Source: Candidatus Gemmiger stercoripullorum
GTDB lineage: Bacteria > Bacillota > Clostridia > Oscillospirales > Ruminococcaceae
Direction of reading: 5' to 3'
Length of the DNA stretch: 55,938 bases
Assembly (NCBI GenBank): GCA_019119365.1
Contig: DWXD01000051.1
Coordinates: 1-55,938 of the forward strand
The position numbers and the translations under genes are program-made. This document shows positions 41,858 to 50,718 of this stretch, in pieces (the first letter of the stretch is position 1; the number at the start of each line of letters is the position of its first letter). The notes beneath the pieces were generated by a model. That model worked only from the letters and a program-made list of their open reading frames with translations. It was not told where the DNA came from and made no database searches.

Positions 41858-44131
41858 ATGCTGTATTTCCAAAAGGGCCTGTCCTGGCAGACGGCCCAGA
41901 CCATCGGCCGGGCGCTCGCCCTGGCCGGGCGGGAGGGTTGCCGCGCGGCGGACACCGGCCACATCCTGCTGGCTATGCTGCAGACGGCGCAGGGCCCGGC
42001 GGCCGAGTTCCTGCGCCGTAAAAATATCACCGAAAGCGCGCTGCAGGACTGCGCCGGCCAGCGCGCCGGGCTGGGCCGCCCGCTGCGCCTGGGCCGCCAG
42101 GACCTTGCGCCCGAAAGCCGCAAGGCGCTGGAGTTCGCAGTGCTGGGCGCGCATGCGGCCCGCGCCGCCCGCGCGGGCAACGAACATCTTTTGTGCGCCA
42201 TGCTTGAGGACGGGGCCTGCACGGCCAGCGTCTGGCTGGCGGGGCTCGGCGTCGAAGTGCCGCAGGCCGCGCGGGAATGCCGCCAGCTGTCCGGCCAGCT
42301 CGTGCTGCCCGCCGCGCCGCGCATGAGCGCGACCCGCAGCGGCAGGCCCAGCGAAAAATACGGCCGCGACCTGACCCGCCTCGCGCAGGAAGGCCGCCTG
42401 GACCCGGTGCTCTGCCGCGACCGCGAACTGGAGCGTGTGATCGAAATCCTCTGCCGCCGCCAGAAAAACAACCCCTGCCTGCTGGGCGAACCCGGCGTGG
42501 GCAAAAGCGCGCTGGCCGAAGCGCTGGCCCAGCGCATTGCCGCCGGGCAGGTCACGCAGAGCCTGCAGGGCAAGCGCGTGCTGGCGCTGGACATGGCCGC
42601 CATGGTGGCGGGGACCAAATACCGCGGCGATTTCGAGGAGCGGTTCAAAAGCCTGCTGGAAGAACTCTACCGCGACCGCATGACGGTCCTTTTTATTGAC
42701 GAGATCCATCTCATCGCCGGGGCCGGCGCCGCCGAGGGCGCCATTGACGCTGCGAGCATCCTCAAACCGATGCTCGCCCGCGGCGAGATCCAGCTCATCG
42801 GCGCAACAACGCCGGAGGAGTACCGCAAGACCATCGCCAAAGATTCCGCGCTTGACCGGCGCTTCGGCAAGGTGATGGTTGAGGAGCCCGCCCCCGCCCA
42901 GGCCGAGAGCATCCTGCGCGGTCTGATGCCGCGCTACGAGCGCTACCACAGCGTCGCCATCTCGCCGGAGTGCATCCGCGCGGCGGTGGAGCTCAGCGTG
43001 CGCTACCTGCCCGGGCGTTTTCTGCCGGACAAAGCCATCGACCTGCTGGACGAAGCTGCCGCCGCGGCCCGCATCGCCGCCGGGGCCGGGGGCAAAAACG
43101 TGCCGCTGCAGCCGTCCGACGTCGCCCGCGTCGTCAGCCGCGCCAGCGGCATCCCGGCCGAGCGTGTCGGCGAAGCGGAACGCGAACGCCTGGAACAGCT
43201 GGAAGAACGCCTTTCCGCCGAGGTCGTCGGCCAGCCGCGCGCCGTCAAGGCGGTGGCCGCCGCCATCCGCCGCAGCCGCACCGGCCTGCGGGAAGCCGGG
43301 CGGCCGATCGGCGCCATGCTGTTTTTGGGGCCCACCGGCGTCGGCAAGACCCAGCTGGCCCGCAGCCTGGCGCGCAGCTGGTTCGGCAGCGAAAAAGCCC
43401 TGCTGCGGTTTGATATGTCGGAATATATGGAGCAGCACACGGTGGCGCGGCTGCTCGGCTCGCCGCCCGGCTATGTCGGCCACGACGAGGGCGGCCAGCT
43501 GACCGAGGCCGTGCGCCGCCGCCCCTACAGCGTCGTGCTGTTCGATGAGATCGAAAAAGCCCACAGCGAAGTGCAAAACCTGCTTTTGCAGATTTTGGAG
43601 GACGGCTGCCTGACCGACGCCCAGGGCCGCAAAGCGGATTTTTCCAACACGATCATCCTGCTGACCTCCAACCTTGGCGCGCGCTGCCTGGCCGGGCAGG
43701 CAGCCCCGCTCGGTTTCGGCGCGGCCGGGGCCGACAGCGACCGCCGCGGCCGCCAGGCCCTGCAGGCGGCGCGGGATTACTTCCGCCCCGAGCTGATGGG
43801 CCGCCTGGACGAGGTCGTTCTGTTCGACCCGCTCGGCCCTGCGCAGCTGGCCGCCATTGCCGACCGCATGCTGTGCGAACTGGAACGCCGCGCCGCCGCG
43901 CAGGGCTACACGCTGCGCCACACCCCGGCGGCCGCCGCCGCGCTGGCCGGGCGCGAAGTGCCGCCCTACGGCGCGCGCGAGCTGCGCCGCCAGGTCAGCC
44001 GTGCTGTCGAACAGGCGCTTGCTGACCGCATCGCCGCCGGCACGGCCCGCCCCGGCGCCGCCTACACCGCCGACGTCGCCCCCGACGGCCGCGTCACCCT
44101 GACCGAACAGGACCTCGCAACCTGCGGGTGA
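41858..44131 (+). CDS. Clp ATPase without middle domain (ClpA-like)
   Basis: 757-residue AAA+ unfoldase. The N-domain (two Clp_N repeats, about 1-145) is followed by NBD1 (Walker A GEPGVGKSA, Walker B VLFIDEIH) and NBD2 (Walker A GPTGVGKTQ, Walker B VVLFDEIEKAH). Between LLDEAAAAARIAAG and the next DVARVVSRASGIP only a handful of residues remain, where ClpC has its ~54-residue middle domain. A LGF tripeptide in the NBD2 loop (APLGFGAAG) matches the IGF/VGF loop that docks on ClpP, so it is probably a protease partner. AGGAGGAGAA Shine-Dalgarno. Single gene before a bidirectional terminator. Confidence 0.9.
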   Translation: MLYFQKGLSWQTAQTIGRALALAGREGCRAADTGHILLAMLQTAQGPAAEFLRRKNITESALQDCAGQRAGLGRPLRLGRQDLAPESRKALEFAVLGAHAARAARAGNEHLLCAMLEDGACTASVWLAGLGVEVPQAARECRQLSGQLVLPAAPRMSATRSGRPSEKYGRDLTRLAQEGRLDPVLCRDRELERVIEILCRRQKNNPCLLGEPGVGKSALAEALAQRIAAGQVTQSLQGKRVLALDMAAMVAGTKYRGDFEERFKSLLEELYRDRMTVLFIDEIHLIAGAGAAEGAIDAASILKPMLARGEIQLIGATTPEEYRKTIAKDSALDRRFGKVMVEEPAPAQAESILRGLMPRYERYHSVAISPECIRAAVELSVRYLPGRFLPDKAIDLLDEAAAAARIAAGAGGKNVPLQPSDVARVVSRASGIPAERVGEAERERLEQLEERLSAEVVGQPRAVKAVAAAIRRSRTGLREAGRPIGAMLFLGPTGVGKTQLARSLARSWFGSEKALLRFDMSEYMEQHTVARLLGSPPGYVGHDEGGQLTEAVRRRPYSVVLFDEIEKAHSEVQNLLLQILEDGCLTDAQGRKADFSNTIILLTSNLGARCLAGQAAPLGFGAAGADSDRRGRQALQAARDYFRPELMGRLDEVVLFDPLGPAQLAAIADRMLCELERRAAAQGYTLRHTPAAAAALAGREVPPYGARELRRQVSRAVEQALADRIAAGTARPGAAYTADVAPDGRVTLTEQDLATCG

Positions 44132-44173
44132 GAGGGGAGACGCAGGGCTCCCGTGCGGTCACATCCAACAACA

Positions 44174-44229
44174 AAAAACAGGACCCGTTCCCGCCTGCGT
44201 GTGAACCGCCCGGGAAGGGCCCTGTTTTT
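44174..44229. terminator. Bidirectional terminator between clp and pyrI
   Basis: AAAAACAGGACCCGTTCCCG pairs imperfectly with CGGGAAGGGCCCTGTTTTT, giving T-runs on both strands for the two convergent genes. Confidence 0.75.
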
Positions 44230-44262
44230 CTGCGTATTTGTTGCGTGTTGATAAAGCGCTGC

Positions 44263-44718
44263 TTATTTCTTTCGGATCTGCTTCCAGCCGCCCGCCCCGG
44301 CGGAAAACTCCTGCTCGCAGTAGACGCAGCGGTAGCGGCCGCTCGGCGTCAGGGCGAAAATGTGGTCGCAGCCCTCCTCCATCGCCGTGATGCAGCGGGG
44401 GTTCGTGCAGCGGATCACATTGACCAGGCGCTTGGGCTGGTCGGGGCGCAGCTTTTTGGTCACATGACCGTTCTCGATGCACACGATCGTGATCTGCGGG
44501 TCAAGATAGCCCAGCACGTCAAAGTTGAGGCCGCTCACATCGCCCTCGATCTTGATGATGTCCTTCTTGCCGCTCTTCTGGCTGCGCACGTTCTGCAAAA
44601 GCGCGACGCTCGCATCCTTGAGCTGCTCCAGCTCCATCAGGTGGTACAGGGCCAGGCCGGTGCCCGCCGTGATGTGGTCGATGACCACGCCGTTCAAAAT
44701 TTCATCAACCTTCAGCAT
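44263..44718 (-). CDS. pyrI: Aspartate carbamoyltransferase regulatory subunit
   Basis: 151-residue allosteric subunit. The N-terminal nucleotide-binding domain ([37 protein letters not shown]) is followed by a C-terminal zinc domain with two Cys pairs (CTNPRC and CVYC). It should bind CTP and ATP and tune PyrB. It overlaps the pyrB end by 7 bases, so production is coupled. PyrI is less common in Firmicutes than in enterics but is known from clostridia. Confidence 0.94.
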   Translation of the reverse strand: MLKVDEILNGVVIDHITAGTGLALYHLMELEQLKDASVALLQNVRSQKSGKKDIIKIEGDVSGLNFDVLGYLDPQITIVCIENGHVTKKLRPDQPKRLVNVIRCTNPRCITAMEEGCDHIFALTPSGRYRCVYCEQEFSAGAGGWKQIRKK

Positions 44719-45659
44719 TCGAAAGCCACCTCCCCGGTTTTGGGGTCCTTGAGCCCCAGCAGCGTCATGATCAGCGCCATGCGCATGTAAACCCCGTTCT
44801 GCGCCTGCTCGAAATAGGCCGCGCGCGGGTCGTCGTCCACATCCAGCGTGATCTCGTTGACGCGCGGCAGCGGGTGCAGCACCGCCATGTCGGGCCGGGC
44901 CAGGTCCAGCTTGGACTTGGTCAGCACATAGCTGTTTTTCAGGCGGATATAATCCTCTTCGTTAAAGAAGCGCTCGCGCTGCACGCGGGTCATGTACAGG
45001 ATGTCAAGCTCCGGCAGCGCCTGCTCCAGGCTGCGCGTCTCCAGGTAGGGGATACCGCGCGGCTCCAGCACTTCGCTGATGATATAGTCGGGCACGCGCA
45101 GCTCGTCCGGGCTGATGAGGATGAACCGCATGCCTTCGCAGCGCGAAAGGCTTTTGATCAGCGAATGGACCGTGCGGCCGAACTTGAGGTCGCCGCAGAA
45201 ACCGATGGTCAGCCCGTCCAGCCTGCCTTTGCGGCGGCGGATCGTCATCATGTCCAGCAGCGTCTGGGTCGGGTGGCTGTGGCCGCCGTCGCCCGCGTTG
45301 ATGACCGGAATGCGCGAATACCGCGCCGCGCGCAGCGGCGCGCCCTCCTTGGGGTGGCGCATGGCGGCAATGTTGGCATAGCAGCTGACGATGCGGATGG
45401 TATCCGCCACCGTCTCCCCCTTGGAGGCGCTGGACACGCCGCCGTCGGGGAAGCCGATCACCTGCCCGCCCAGGTTGAGCATCGCCGATTCAAACGACAG
45501 GCGGGTGCGGGTGGAAGGCTCGTAAAACAGCGAGGCCAGCCTCTTGCGCGCGGCCACGTCCTGGTAGGCGGCGGGGTCGTCGTGGATGCGGTCGGCCAGG
45601 TCCATCAGCCGCAGGGTCTCTTCCAAAGTAAAGTCCAGCGGGTCGATCAGGTGTCTCAT
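44712..45659 (-). CDS. pyrB: Aspartate carbamoyltransferase catalytic subunit
   Basis: 315-residue enzyme making carbamoyl-aspartate, the first committed step of pyrimidine synthesis. The carbamoyl-phosphate site [13 protein letters not shown] (about 46-58), [15 protein letters not shown] and HPLPRVNEI are intact. Shine-Dalgarno AAAGGTAG. The gene is 54 bases downstream of the GntR gene on the same strand. The gap holds a GACAGG-AAA-CCTGTC dyad (45681-45695). No PyrR-type attenuator is seen. Confidence 0.96.
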   Translation of the reverse strand: MRHLIDPLDFTLEETLRLMDLADRIHDDPAAYQDVAARKRLASLFYEPSTRTRLSFESAMLNLGGQVIGFPDGGVSSASKGETVADTIRIVSCYANIAAMRHPKEGAPLRAARYSRIPVINAGDGGHSHPTQTLLDMMTIRRRKGRLDGLTIGFCGDLKFGRTVHSLIKSLSRCEGMRFILISPDELRVPDYIISEVLEPRGIPYLETRSLEQALPELDILYMTRVQRERFFNEEDYIRLKNSYVLTKSKLDLARPDMAVLHPLPRVNEITLDVDDDPRAAYFEQAQNGVYMRMALIMTLLGLKDPKTGEVAFEC

Positions 45660-45680
45660 GGGCAGCTACCTTTCTGTTCG

Positions 45681-45695
45681 GACAGGAAACCTGTC
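45681..45695. promoter_or_regulatory. Dyad between the GntR gene and pyrB
   Basis: GACAGG, AAA, CCTGTC. On the plus strand it is followed by a T-rich run, which could stop antisense transcription. On the minus strand it lies 22 bases before the pyrB start, where it could be an operator or a small leader hairpin. Confidence 0.35.
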
Positions 45696-45713
45696 TTTTA
45701 TTCCTTTTCTATA

Positions 45714-46469
45714 TTACACATAAACCAGCTTGCGCACAAGGGCAAAGTCGAAATAATCCGTATACAGCGTGCGGCTGCGCACCACCGGGCGGCACAGGCG
45801 GGAATAGCAGGTCTCCTGCAGTTCCAGCAGCGCTTTGTCCGGGCCCAGGCGCAGCAGCCTGCGCTCGGCGGCCGCGCCGGGCACGGCGCGCAGATGCGCG
45901 ATGGTGCTGGTGGTCTGGATGCCGCACTCCTGCTGCAGAATATCAAAAATCGGGCGGGCAAAGTCGACCCCGTCCAGCCGCCGCCCGCCAAACAGCTCCA
46001 GCGGCAGGGTGTCGGTGCACAGCAGCACCGGCACGTCGTCGGCCAGCATCCGCTTGGTCACGACCAGCACGGTCTGCCCGGGCGTCATGCCCAGCGCCGC
46101 GGCCGCGTCCGCATCGGCGGCCTGCCGCGTCACCAGCAGGTGGTCGGTGTGCGGCGTGCGCCCGCTCTCGGCAATGCGGCGGGTGAACTCCACCTTGCGG
46201 TCCATCCGGTGGTCCAGGGCGGCCACGCCGCGGTTGACCACGGTGCCGATGCCGCGTACCCGCTCGATGTATCCGCCGCGCTCCAGTTCGCTCAGCGCGT
46301 CGCGCACAACGGTGCGGCTGACGCCCAGCGCCGCGGCCAGCTCCACCTCCGGCGGCAGGCGGTCGGCCGCCGCCCACCGCCCGGCGGCAATCTCCTGCAG
46401 CAGGCGCTGCGCCGCATGGGCGGACAGCAGCGCCCCGCCCAGCCGCGGCGCGGTCCGGTTCGCCGTCAT
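45714..46469 (-). CDS. GntR family regulator with UTRA domain
   Basis: 251-residue HutC-type regulator. The N-terminal winged helix-turn-helix (about 15-75; LQEIAAGRWAAADRLPPEVELAAALGVSRTVVRDALSELERGGYIERVRGIGT) and a UTRA effector domain (about 100-245) are clear. It starts with ATG overlapping the nth stop (ATGA). The effector may be a sugar or amino-sugar phosphate by family habit, but neither neighbour (nth, pyrB) supports this. A role in pyrimidine control is possible only by proximity. Confidence 0.85.
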   Translation of the reverse strand: MTANRTAPRLGGALLSAHAAQRLLQEIAAGRWAAADRLPPEVELAAALGVSRTVVRDALSELERGGYIERVRGIGTVVNRGVAALDHRMDRKVEFTRRIAESGRTPHTDHLLVTRQAADADAAAALGMTPGQTVLVVTKRMLADDVPVLLCTDTLPLELFGGRRLDGVDFARPIFDILQQECGIQTTSTIAHLRAVPGAAAERRLLRLGPDKALLELQETCYSRLCRPVVRSRTLYTDYFDFALVRKLVYV

Positions 46470-47137
46470 ACGGCCCCCGCCTTTGCCGGGGCCTTGCCGT
46501 GGCGGCGGGCCCAGCGGCAGACGTCGGCAAGGCAGCAGTTTTCGCAATAGGGCTCGGTGCGGGCCGTGCACACGGCGCGCCCGTGGTGGACCAGCCGGTG
46601 GCAGAAATCGCTGCCTTCCTCCGGCGGGATGATCTTCCACAGCGCCATCTCCACCCGTTTGGGGTCCTTGAGCCCTTCTTCGACCAAACCGATGCGCCCG
46701 CACAGGCGGATGCAGTGCGTGTCAGTGACGATGGCCGGTTTGCCGAACACATCCCCCATGATGAGGTTGGCGCTCTTGCGCCCCACGCCGGGCAGCGCCA
46801 GCAGCGCGTCGAAATCCTCCGGCACCTTGCCGCCGTATTCGTCGCGCAGCGTGCGCATACAGGCGGAGATATCCCGCGCCTTGCTGCGCCCCAGCCCGCA
46901 CGGCCGCACGATGGCCTCGATGTCGGCCGGGTCGGCGGCGGCCAGCGCCTCCACGCCCGGGTACTTTGCAAACAATTCTTTGACCACCACGTTCACCCGC
47001 TCGTCGGTACACTGCGCGGCCAGGCGCACCTCCACCAGCAGCTGCCAGGCGTGGGCGTAATCAAGCGTGCATTCGGCCAGCGGGTAGGCCTGCTTGAGCC
47101 GCTCGATGCACACGGCGGCCAGTTGTTTTCCGGTCAT
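46466..47137 (-). CDS. nth: Endonuclease III
   Basis: 223-residue base-excision-repair glycosylase/AP lyase for oxidised pyrimidines. The helix-hairpin-helix is LPGVGRKSANLIM with the catalytic Lys, and the catalytic Asp sits in VTDTHCIR. A C-terminal [4Fe-4S] loop with C-x6-C-x2-C-x5-C is readable in CTARTEPYCENCCLADVC. AAGGAGGAGG Shine-Dalgarno. Divergent from rarA, sharing an overlapping promoter region. Confidence 0.95.
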   Translation of the reverse strand: MTGKQLAAVCIERLKQAYPLAECTLDYAHAWQLLVEVRLAAQCTDERVNVVVKELFAKYPGVEALAAADPADIEAIVRPCGLGRSKARDISACMRTLRDEYGGKVPEDFDALLALPGVGRKSANLIMGDVFGKPAIVTDTHCIRLCGRIGLVEEGLKDPKRVEMALWKIIPPEEGSDFCHRLVHHGRAVCTARTEPYCENCCLADVCRWARRHGKAPAKAGAV

Positions 47138-47180
47138 CGGCCTCCTCCTTCAAAAGTCATTCTTTTGCGGTTTGCTTTCC

Positions 47181-47213
47181 TTGATTCTATCACGCCGTTG
47201 GGCTATAATGCAA
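47181..47213. promoter_or_regulatory. Overlapping divergent promoters of rarA and nth
   Basis: Plus strand: TTGATT (47181-47186), 17 bases, TATAAT (47204-47209) for rarA. Minus strand: TTGCAT (47213-47208), 18 bases, TAGAAT (47189-47184) for nth. The two occupy the same 33 bases face to back, so simultaneous firing is unlikely. Confidence 0.6.
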
Positions 47214-47292
47214 GGGGATTTGAAAAGGAACCGCCCGCGCGGCGGTCTTCCCCCCACCGGCATGCACAACAAACCCACAAGGAGGCGACCTT

Positions 47293-48573
47293 ATGGAACC
47301 TTTGGCACAGCGCCTGCGCCCGCGCAGCCTCGCGGAGGTCTGCGGCCAGCAGCACCTGCTGGCGCCGGGCATGGTGTTCCGCCGCACGATGGAAGCCGCC
47401 CGCCAGACCGGGCGCATCCCCAACATGATCTTTTACGGCCCGTCCGGCGTCGGCAAAACGACGGTGGCGGGCATCATTGCCGAAAACAGCGGCATGCGCC
47501 TGCACAAGCTCAACGGCACCACCGCCTCCACGGCCGATATCAAGGCCGTTTTGTCCGAGATCGGCACGCTGTCCGCTTCCGGCGGAATCCTTTTGTATCT
47601 GGACGAGATCCAGTATTTCAACAAGCGCCAGCAGCAAAGCCTGCTCGAGTGCATCGAGCAGGGGACCGTGACGCTGATCGCCTCCACGACCGAGAACCCC
47701 TATTTTTACATCTACAACGCGCTTTTGTCCCGCTGCACGGTGTTTGAGTTTAAACCTCTGAGCGCGGACGACATTGCCAAAGGGCTGCAAAATGCCGCCC
47801 GCCGCCTGGGCGAGGAGGACGGCGTACCGGTCGCATTGGCGGACGGCGCGCTGCAGTATCTGGCCGAAAGCGCCGGGGGTGACATGCGCAAGGCGCTCGG
47901 CAATCTCGAATTTGCCGTCACCGCCGCCGCACAGGAGAACGGCGTGCGCACCGTCACGCTGGACATGGCGCAGCAGGTTGCGCGGCGCACGGCCATGCGG
48001 TATGACAAACAGGGCGATGACCACTACGATATCATCTCGGCCTACCAGAAGTCGATGCGCGGGTCAGACCCCGACGCCGCGCTGCACTACCTGGCCCGCC
48101 TGCTGGAAGCGGGGGATCTTCCTTCGGCCTGCCGCCGCCTGATGGTCACGGCCTGCGAGGACGTCGGCCTGGCCTGGCCGCAGATCATCCCCATCGTCAA
48201 GGCGGCGGTGGACGCCGCCAACATGGTCGGCCTGCCCGAAGCCGCGCTGCCGCTGGCCGACGCGGTCGTGCTGGTGGCAACAGCGCCCAAGTCCAACTCC
48301 GCCCACAACGCCTACTATGCAGCCCTGGCCGATGTGCAGGCCGGCAAAAGCGGCCCGGTGCCGCGCAACCTGCAGAACCGGCATTTTGACGGCGAGGACG
48401 CCGCCGTAAAGGGGCAGCATTACCTTTACGCCCACGACTACCCCAACCACTGGGTCGAGCAGCAGTACCTGCCCGACGCGCTGCGCGGCAAAACCTACTA
48501 TACTTTTGGCGACAACAAAACCGAGCAGGCCGCAGCCGCCTATTGGAAGCGCATCAAAGAAAAGACAAAATAA
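47293..48573 (+). CDS. rarA: Replication-associated recombination protein A
   Basis: 426-residue AAA+ protein (MgsA/RarA, Werner-interacting-protein family) acting at stalled forks. Walker A GPSGVGKTT (about 55-63), Walker B ILLYLDEIQYFNKRQQ, sensor TENPYFYIYNALLSRC and the C-terminal tetramerisation part (SARRLMVTACEDVGLAWPQ-like region, YAHDYPNHWVEQQYLP) are all present. AAGGAGG Shine-Dalgarno. Confidence 0.95.
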   Translation: MEPLAQRLRPRSLAEVCGQQHLLAPGMVFRRTMEAARQTGRIPNMIFYGPSGVGKTTVAGIIAENSGMRLHKLNGTTASTADIKAVLSEIGTLSASGGILLYLDEIQYFNKRQQQSLLECIEQGTVTLIASTTENPYFYIYNALLSRCTVFEFKPLSADDIAKGLQNAARRLGEEDGVPVALADGALQYLAESAGGDMRKALGNLEFAVTAAAQENGVRTVTLDMAQQVARRTAMRYDKQGDDHYDIISAYQKSMRGSDPDAALHYLARLLEAGDLPSACRRLMVTACEDVGLAWPQIIPIVKAAVDAANMVGLPEAALPLADAVVLVATAPKSNSAHNAYYAALADVQAGKSGPVPRNLQNRHFDGEDAAVKGQHYLYAHDYPNHWVEQQYLPDALRGKTYYTFGDNKTEQAAAAYWKRIKEKTK

Positions 48574-48600
48574 GCGGCAGTGTCAAAAGTTTGCGCAAGC

Positions 48601-48615
48601 TGTTATATTATAACA
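48601..48615. promoter_or_regulatory. 7-1-7 inverted repeat, Fur/PerR-box-like
   Basis: TGTTATATTATAACA is a perfect 7-1-7 dyad, the architecture of Fur-superfamily operators. It sits 28 bases after the rarA stop and about 240 before the Fur-family gene. TATACT at 48635-48640 could be the -10 of a promoter whose -35 it covers. Confidence 0.5.
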
Positions 48616-48712
48616 AACGGGTTTACTTCCTTACTATACTGTACCACGGGTGGAAAAAGTCAAAAAATATATAAAAAGGATGAAAATTTCATAAATTTTT
48701 TATAATAAAGTG

Positions 48713-48742
48713 TTGACAAAGGACAAGACGATGCGGTACACT
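48713..48742 (+). promoter_or_regulatory. Promoter of the Fur-family gene
   Basis: TTGACA (48713-48718), 18-base spacer, TACACT (48737-48742), in a very AT-rich stretch. A GC hairpin (CCGCCC, T5, GGGGCGG) lies in the leader just before the ribosome binding site. Confidence 0.7.
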
Positions 48743-48857
48743 AGCAATAGTATAAGGACAAAACTGGCGGTATGTGCGAAATTTGCCGCCCGGCCAGTTG
48801 CCCGGTACGCCGGCCGCCCTTTTTGGGGCGGTGTCCTTTTGGTAAGGAGAGTTTTAC

Positions 48858-49250
48858 ATGCGTTATTCACACCAGCGGGAACTGATCCTGCGCGAAGTGC
48901 TCAGCCGCACCGACCACCCCACGGCCGAACAGATCTGCACCTCCCTGCGGGTGGATTGTCCGCGCCTGAGTCTCGGCACCGTGTACCGTGACCTCAACAC
49001 TCTGGTGGAGATCGGCAAGATTCGCCGCGTTTCCATCCCGGGCGAAGCCGACCGTTTTGACGGCGAGACCACGGTCCACCAGCATCTGTGGTGCCGCAAA
49101 TGCCACAGCGTGCAGAGCCTGCCCATCCCGGAAGCGTCGCTCAAGGCGCTGGTGGATGCCTGCCCGGACATCCAGGCAGAGGATTACACCCTCACCGTCT
49201 TTGGCCTGTGCAGCAAGTGCCTTGCCAAAGAGACGAACGGCGAGGGCTGA
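48858..49250 (+). CDS. Fur/PerR family metal-dependent regulator
   Basis: 130-residue winged-helix regulator. It lacks the ~15-20 residue N-terminal arm of B. subtilis PerR. The recognition part is SLGTVYRDLNTLVEIGKIRRV. The structural Zn site is present (CRKC and CSKC). By alignment to PerR, the metal ligands H37 (TDHPTAE), D85 (ADRFDG), H91 and H93 (VHQHLWC) are conserved, while the D104 position is Ser (SVQSLPIP). This suggests PerR ancestry with an altered regulatory metal site. AAGGAGAG Shine-Dalgarno. Confidence 0.88.
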   Translation: MRYSHQRELILREVLSRTDHPTAEQICTSLRVDCPRLSLGTVYRDLNTLVEIGKIRRVSIPGEADRFDGETTVHQHLWCRKCHSVQSLPIPEASLKALVDACPDIQAEDYTLTVFGLCSKCLAKETNGEG

Positions 49251-49290
49251 AAACAAGCTATCTTCCTTTTTTACGTTTGCCTTCATAGAA

Positions 49291-49343
49291 AGCCGCCCCG
49301 GCGCGTGATCTTCACGATCTTCGCGCCGGGGCGGCTGCTTTTT
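49291..49343. terminator. Terminator between the Fur-family gene and the lipoprotein genes
   Basis: AGCCGCCCCGGCGCG (49291-49305) pairs perfectly with 49322-49336 around a 16-base loop that itself can fold, then GCTTTTTTG. It serves the Fur-family gene and may also serve the convergent lipoprotein gene. Confidence 0.8.
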
Positions 49344-49363
49344 TGCATCGAGGGGGCAGGGGG

Positions 49364-50704
49364 TCAGAGTATGAGCTCTCCCACCTCTTTATAGTTTGGC
49401 GTGCCGTTGAGGTAATCTTCCGCCGAGATCAGCCCCAGATACCGCCGCTCGCTGTGCACGGTATAGGGCGCGCCGTCGGGGCCGTAGTCGGTGCGGTCAT
49501 AGGGTTCGGCGCGGCAGTCGACCAGCAGTTTGTCCCCGATCTGGGCGAACACCATCGGCTGGCGGCCGCCGCCGTTGTACACAAGCTCCGGCAGGTCGGG
49601 CTTGCGGCGCACTTCGCCGGTTTCCAGGCTGACAAGGTACGAAAACAGCGCCCGGCTCTGGTCGGTCCAGTCGACGGCGTCATAAGCCAGCTCCAGCCAG
49701 CTGTCCAGCACCCGCACCGGCTGCACGCTCTCGTAGCCGCGCCCTTCAAACACATCGCCGGGCAGCGGGTCGCTCATCAGCACGGTCTCGCCGCTGGCGG
49801 CGTCCCGCCCGGTCACGATGCGGGTGACAAAATCAAAGACATAATACACCCCGTCCACGACCGCGCGGGCCACGCCGGTGTTGTGCGGCGGGTCGACTTC
49901 ATAGGCTTCCATCGTCTGCGGGGTGTTGTCCGCATATTCGCCCAGCCGCCGCGCTTCGCCGCTGTCCAGGTTATAGGCCACATCCCAGAACCGGCTGCCG
50001 TCGCCGCCCGCGGCGGTTTGCCCGGGCAGCGGCTCCGCGCCAAAGTTGCACAGCACCAGCGTGCGCCCGGCCGCGCCCAGCGCCATCGTGCCGTGCGGGA
50101 AGGTCTCAAGCACCTGCTTTTCGCCGCTGGCCGGGTCAATGCGCCACAGCTCGGTGGGGGCGTTTTCCGGCCGGGAGGCCGTGTGCAGCAGGTAGAGATA
50201 CGTCCCGTCGCTGCAGTAGGATTGAAAGTCGACGCTGTCCACCGCCGTCAGCTCGCGGAAGTTTGCGCCGTCCGTATCGCTGATATACAGCTTCTCCGGC
50301 CCGGGGTAAAGCAGCCAGCCGCCGTCCAGCGCCAGCACTTCGCTCGTGCCCGGCCACGGGTAGGCGGCCGGGCAGCCGGCTGTGTCGTGCGCGCAGCCCT
50401 CCACTGTGCAGGCGGGGGCGGTCTGCCCGGCGGCAAGGTCGGTCACCCACAGCCGCCCGAGATCTTCGCCTGCGGCCTGCCCCTGGTAAAACGCCCGCCC
50501 GTCGCTTTGGCCGAGCATGTGCAGCGCCCCGCCCGGGGCCGCGCCGGTATCGTCCGCGCCCGCCTCCGCCGTTTCCGCTTGGGCGGCGGTATCGGCGCTG
50601 CCGGGCGCGTTTCCCGCGCGCTGGCCGCCCGCCGCACACCCGGCCAGCAGCGCCGCCAGCACCCCGGCCCCCAGCCGGGCTGCTATCCTTTGCCATTTGC
50701 GCAT
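49364..50704 (-). CDS. Lipoprotein of unknown function, paralogue A
   Basis: 446 residues with a lipoprotein signal peptide (basic start, hydrophobic core, lipobox LLAGC, Cys23). A Gly/Ala-rich linker leads to a repeat-like beta domain with recurring DG-x-YLYLL/DGVYYVF strands and Ser-Gly-Glu turns (SGEKQVLE, SGEARRLGE, SGETVLM, TGEVRRK), which suggests a beta-propeller. CTVEGCAHDTAGCPAA (about 98-113) is a conserved Cys/His-Asp motif shared with the paralogue. Last gene of the two-component cluster, starting 15 bases after the paralogue stop. Confidence 0.75.
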   Translation of the reverse strand: MRKWQRIAARLGAGVLAALLAGCAAGGQRAGNAPGSADTAAQAETAEAGADDTGAAPGGALHMLGQSDGRAFYQGQAAGEDLGRLWVTDLAAGQTAPACTVEGCAHDTAGCPAAYPWPGTSEVLALDGGWLLYPGPEKLYISDTDGANFRELTAVDSVDFQSYCSDGTYLYLLHTASRPENAPTELWRIDPASGEKQVLETFPHGTMALGAAGRTLVLCNFGAEPLPGQTAAGGDGSRFWDVAYNLDSGEARRLGEYADNTPQTMEAYEVDPPHNTGVARAVVDGVYYVFDFVTRIVTGRDAASGETVLMSDPLPGDVFEGRGYESVQPVRVLDSWLELAYDAVDWTDQSRALFSYLVSLETGEVRRKPDLPELVYNGGGRQPMVFAQIGDKLLVDCRAEPYDRTDYGPDGAPYTVHSERRYLGLISAEDYLNGTPNYKEVGELIL

Positions 50705-50718
50705 AAAAACTGCCTCCT

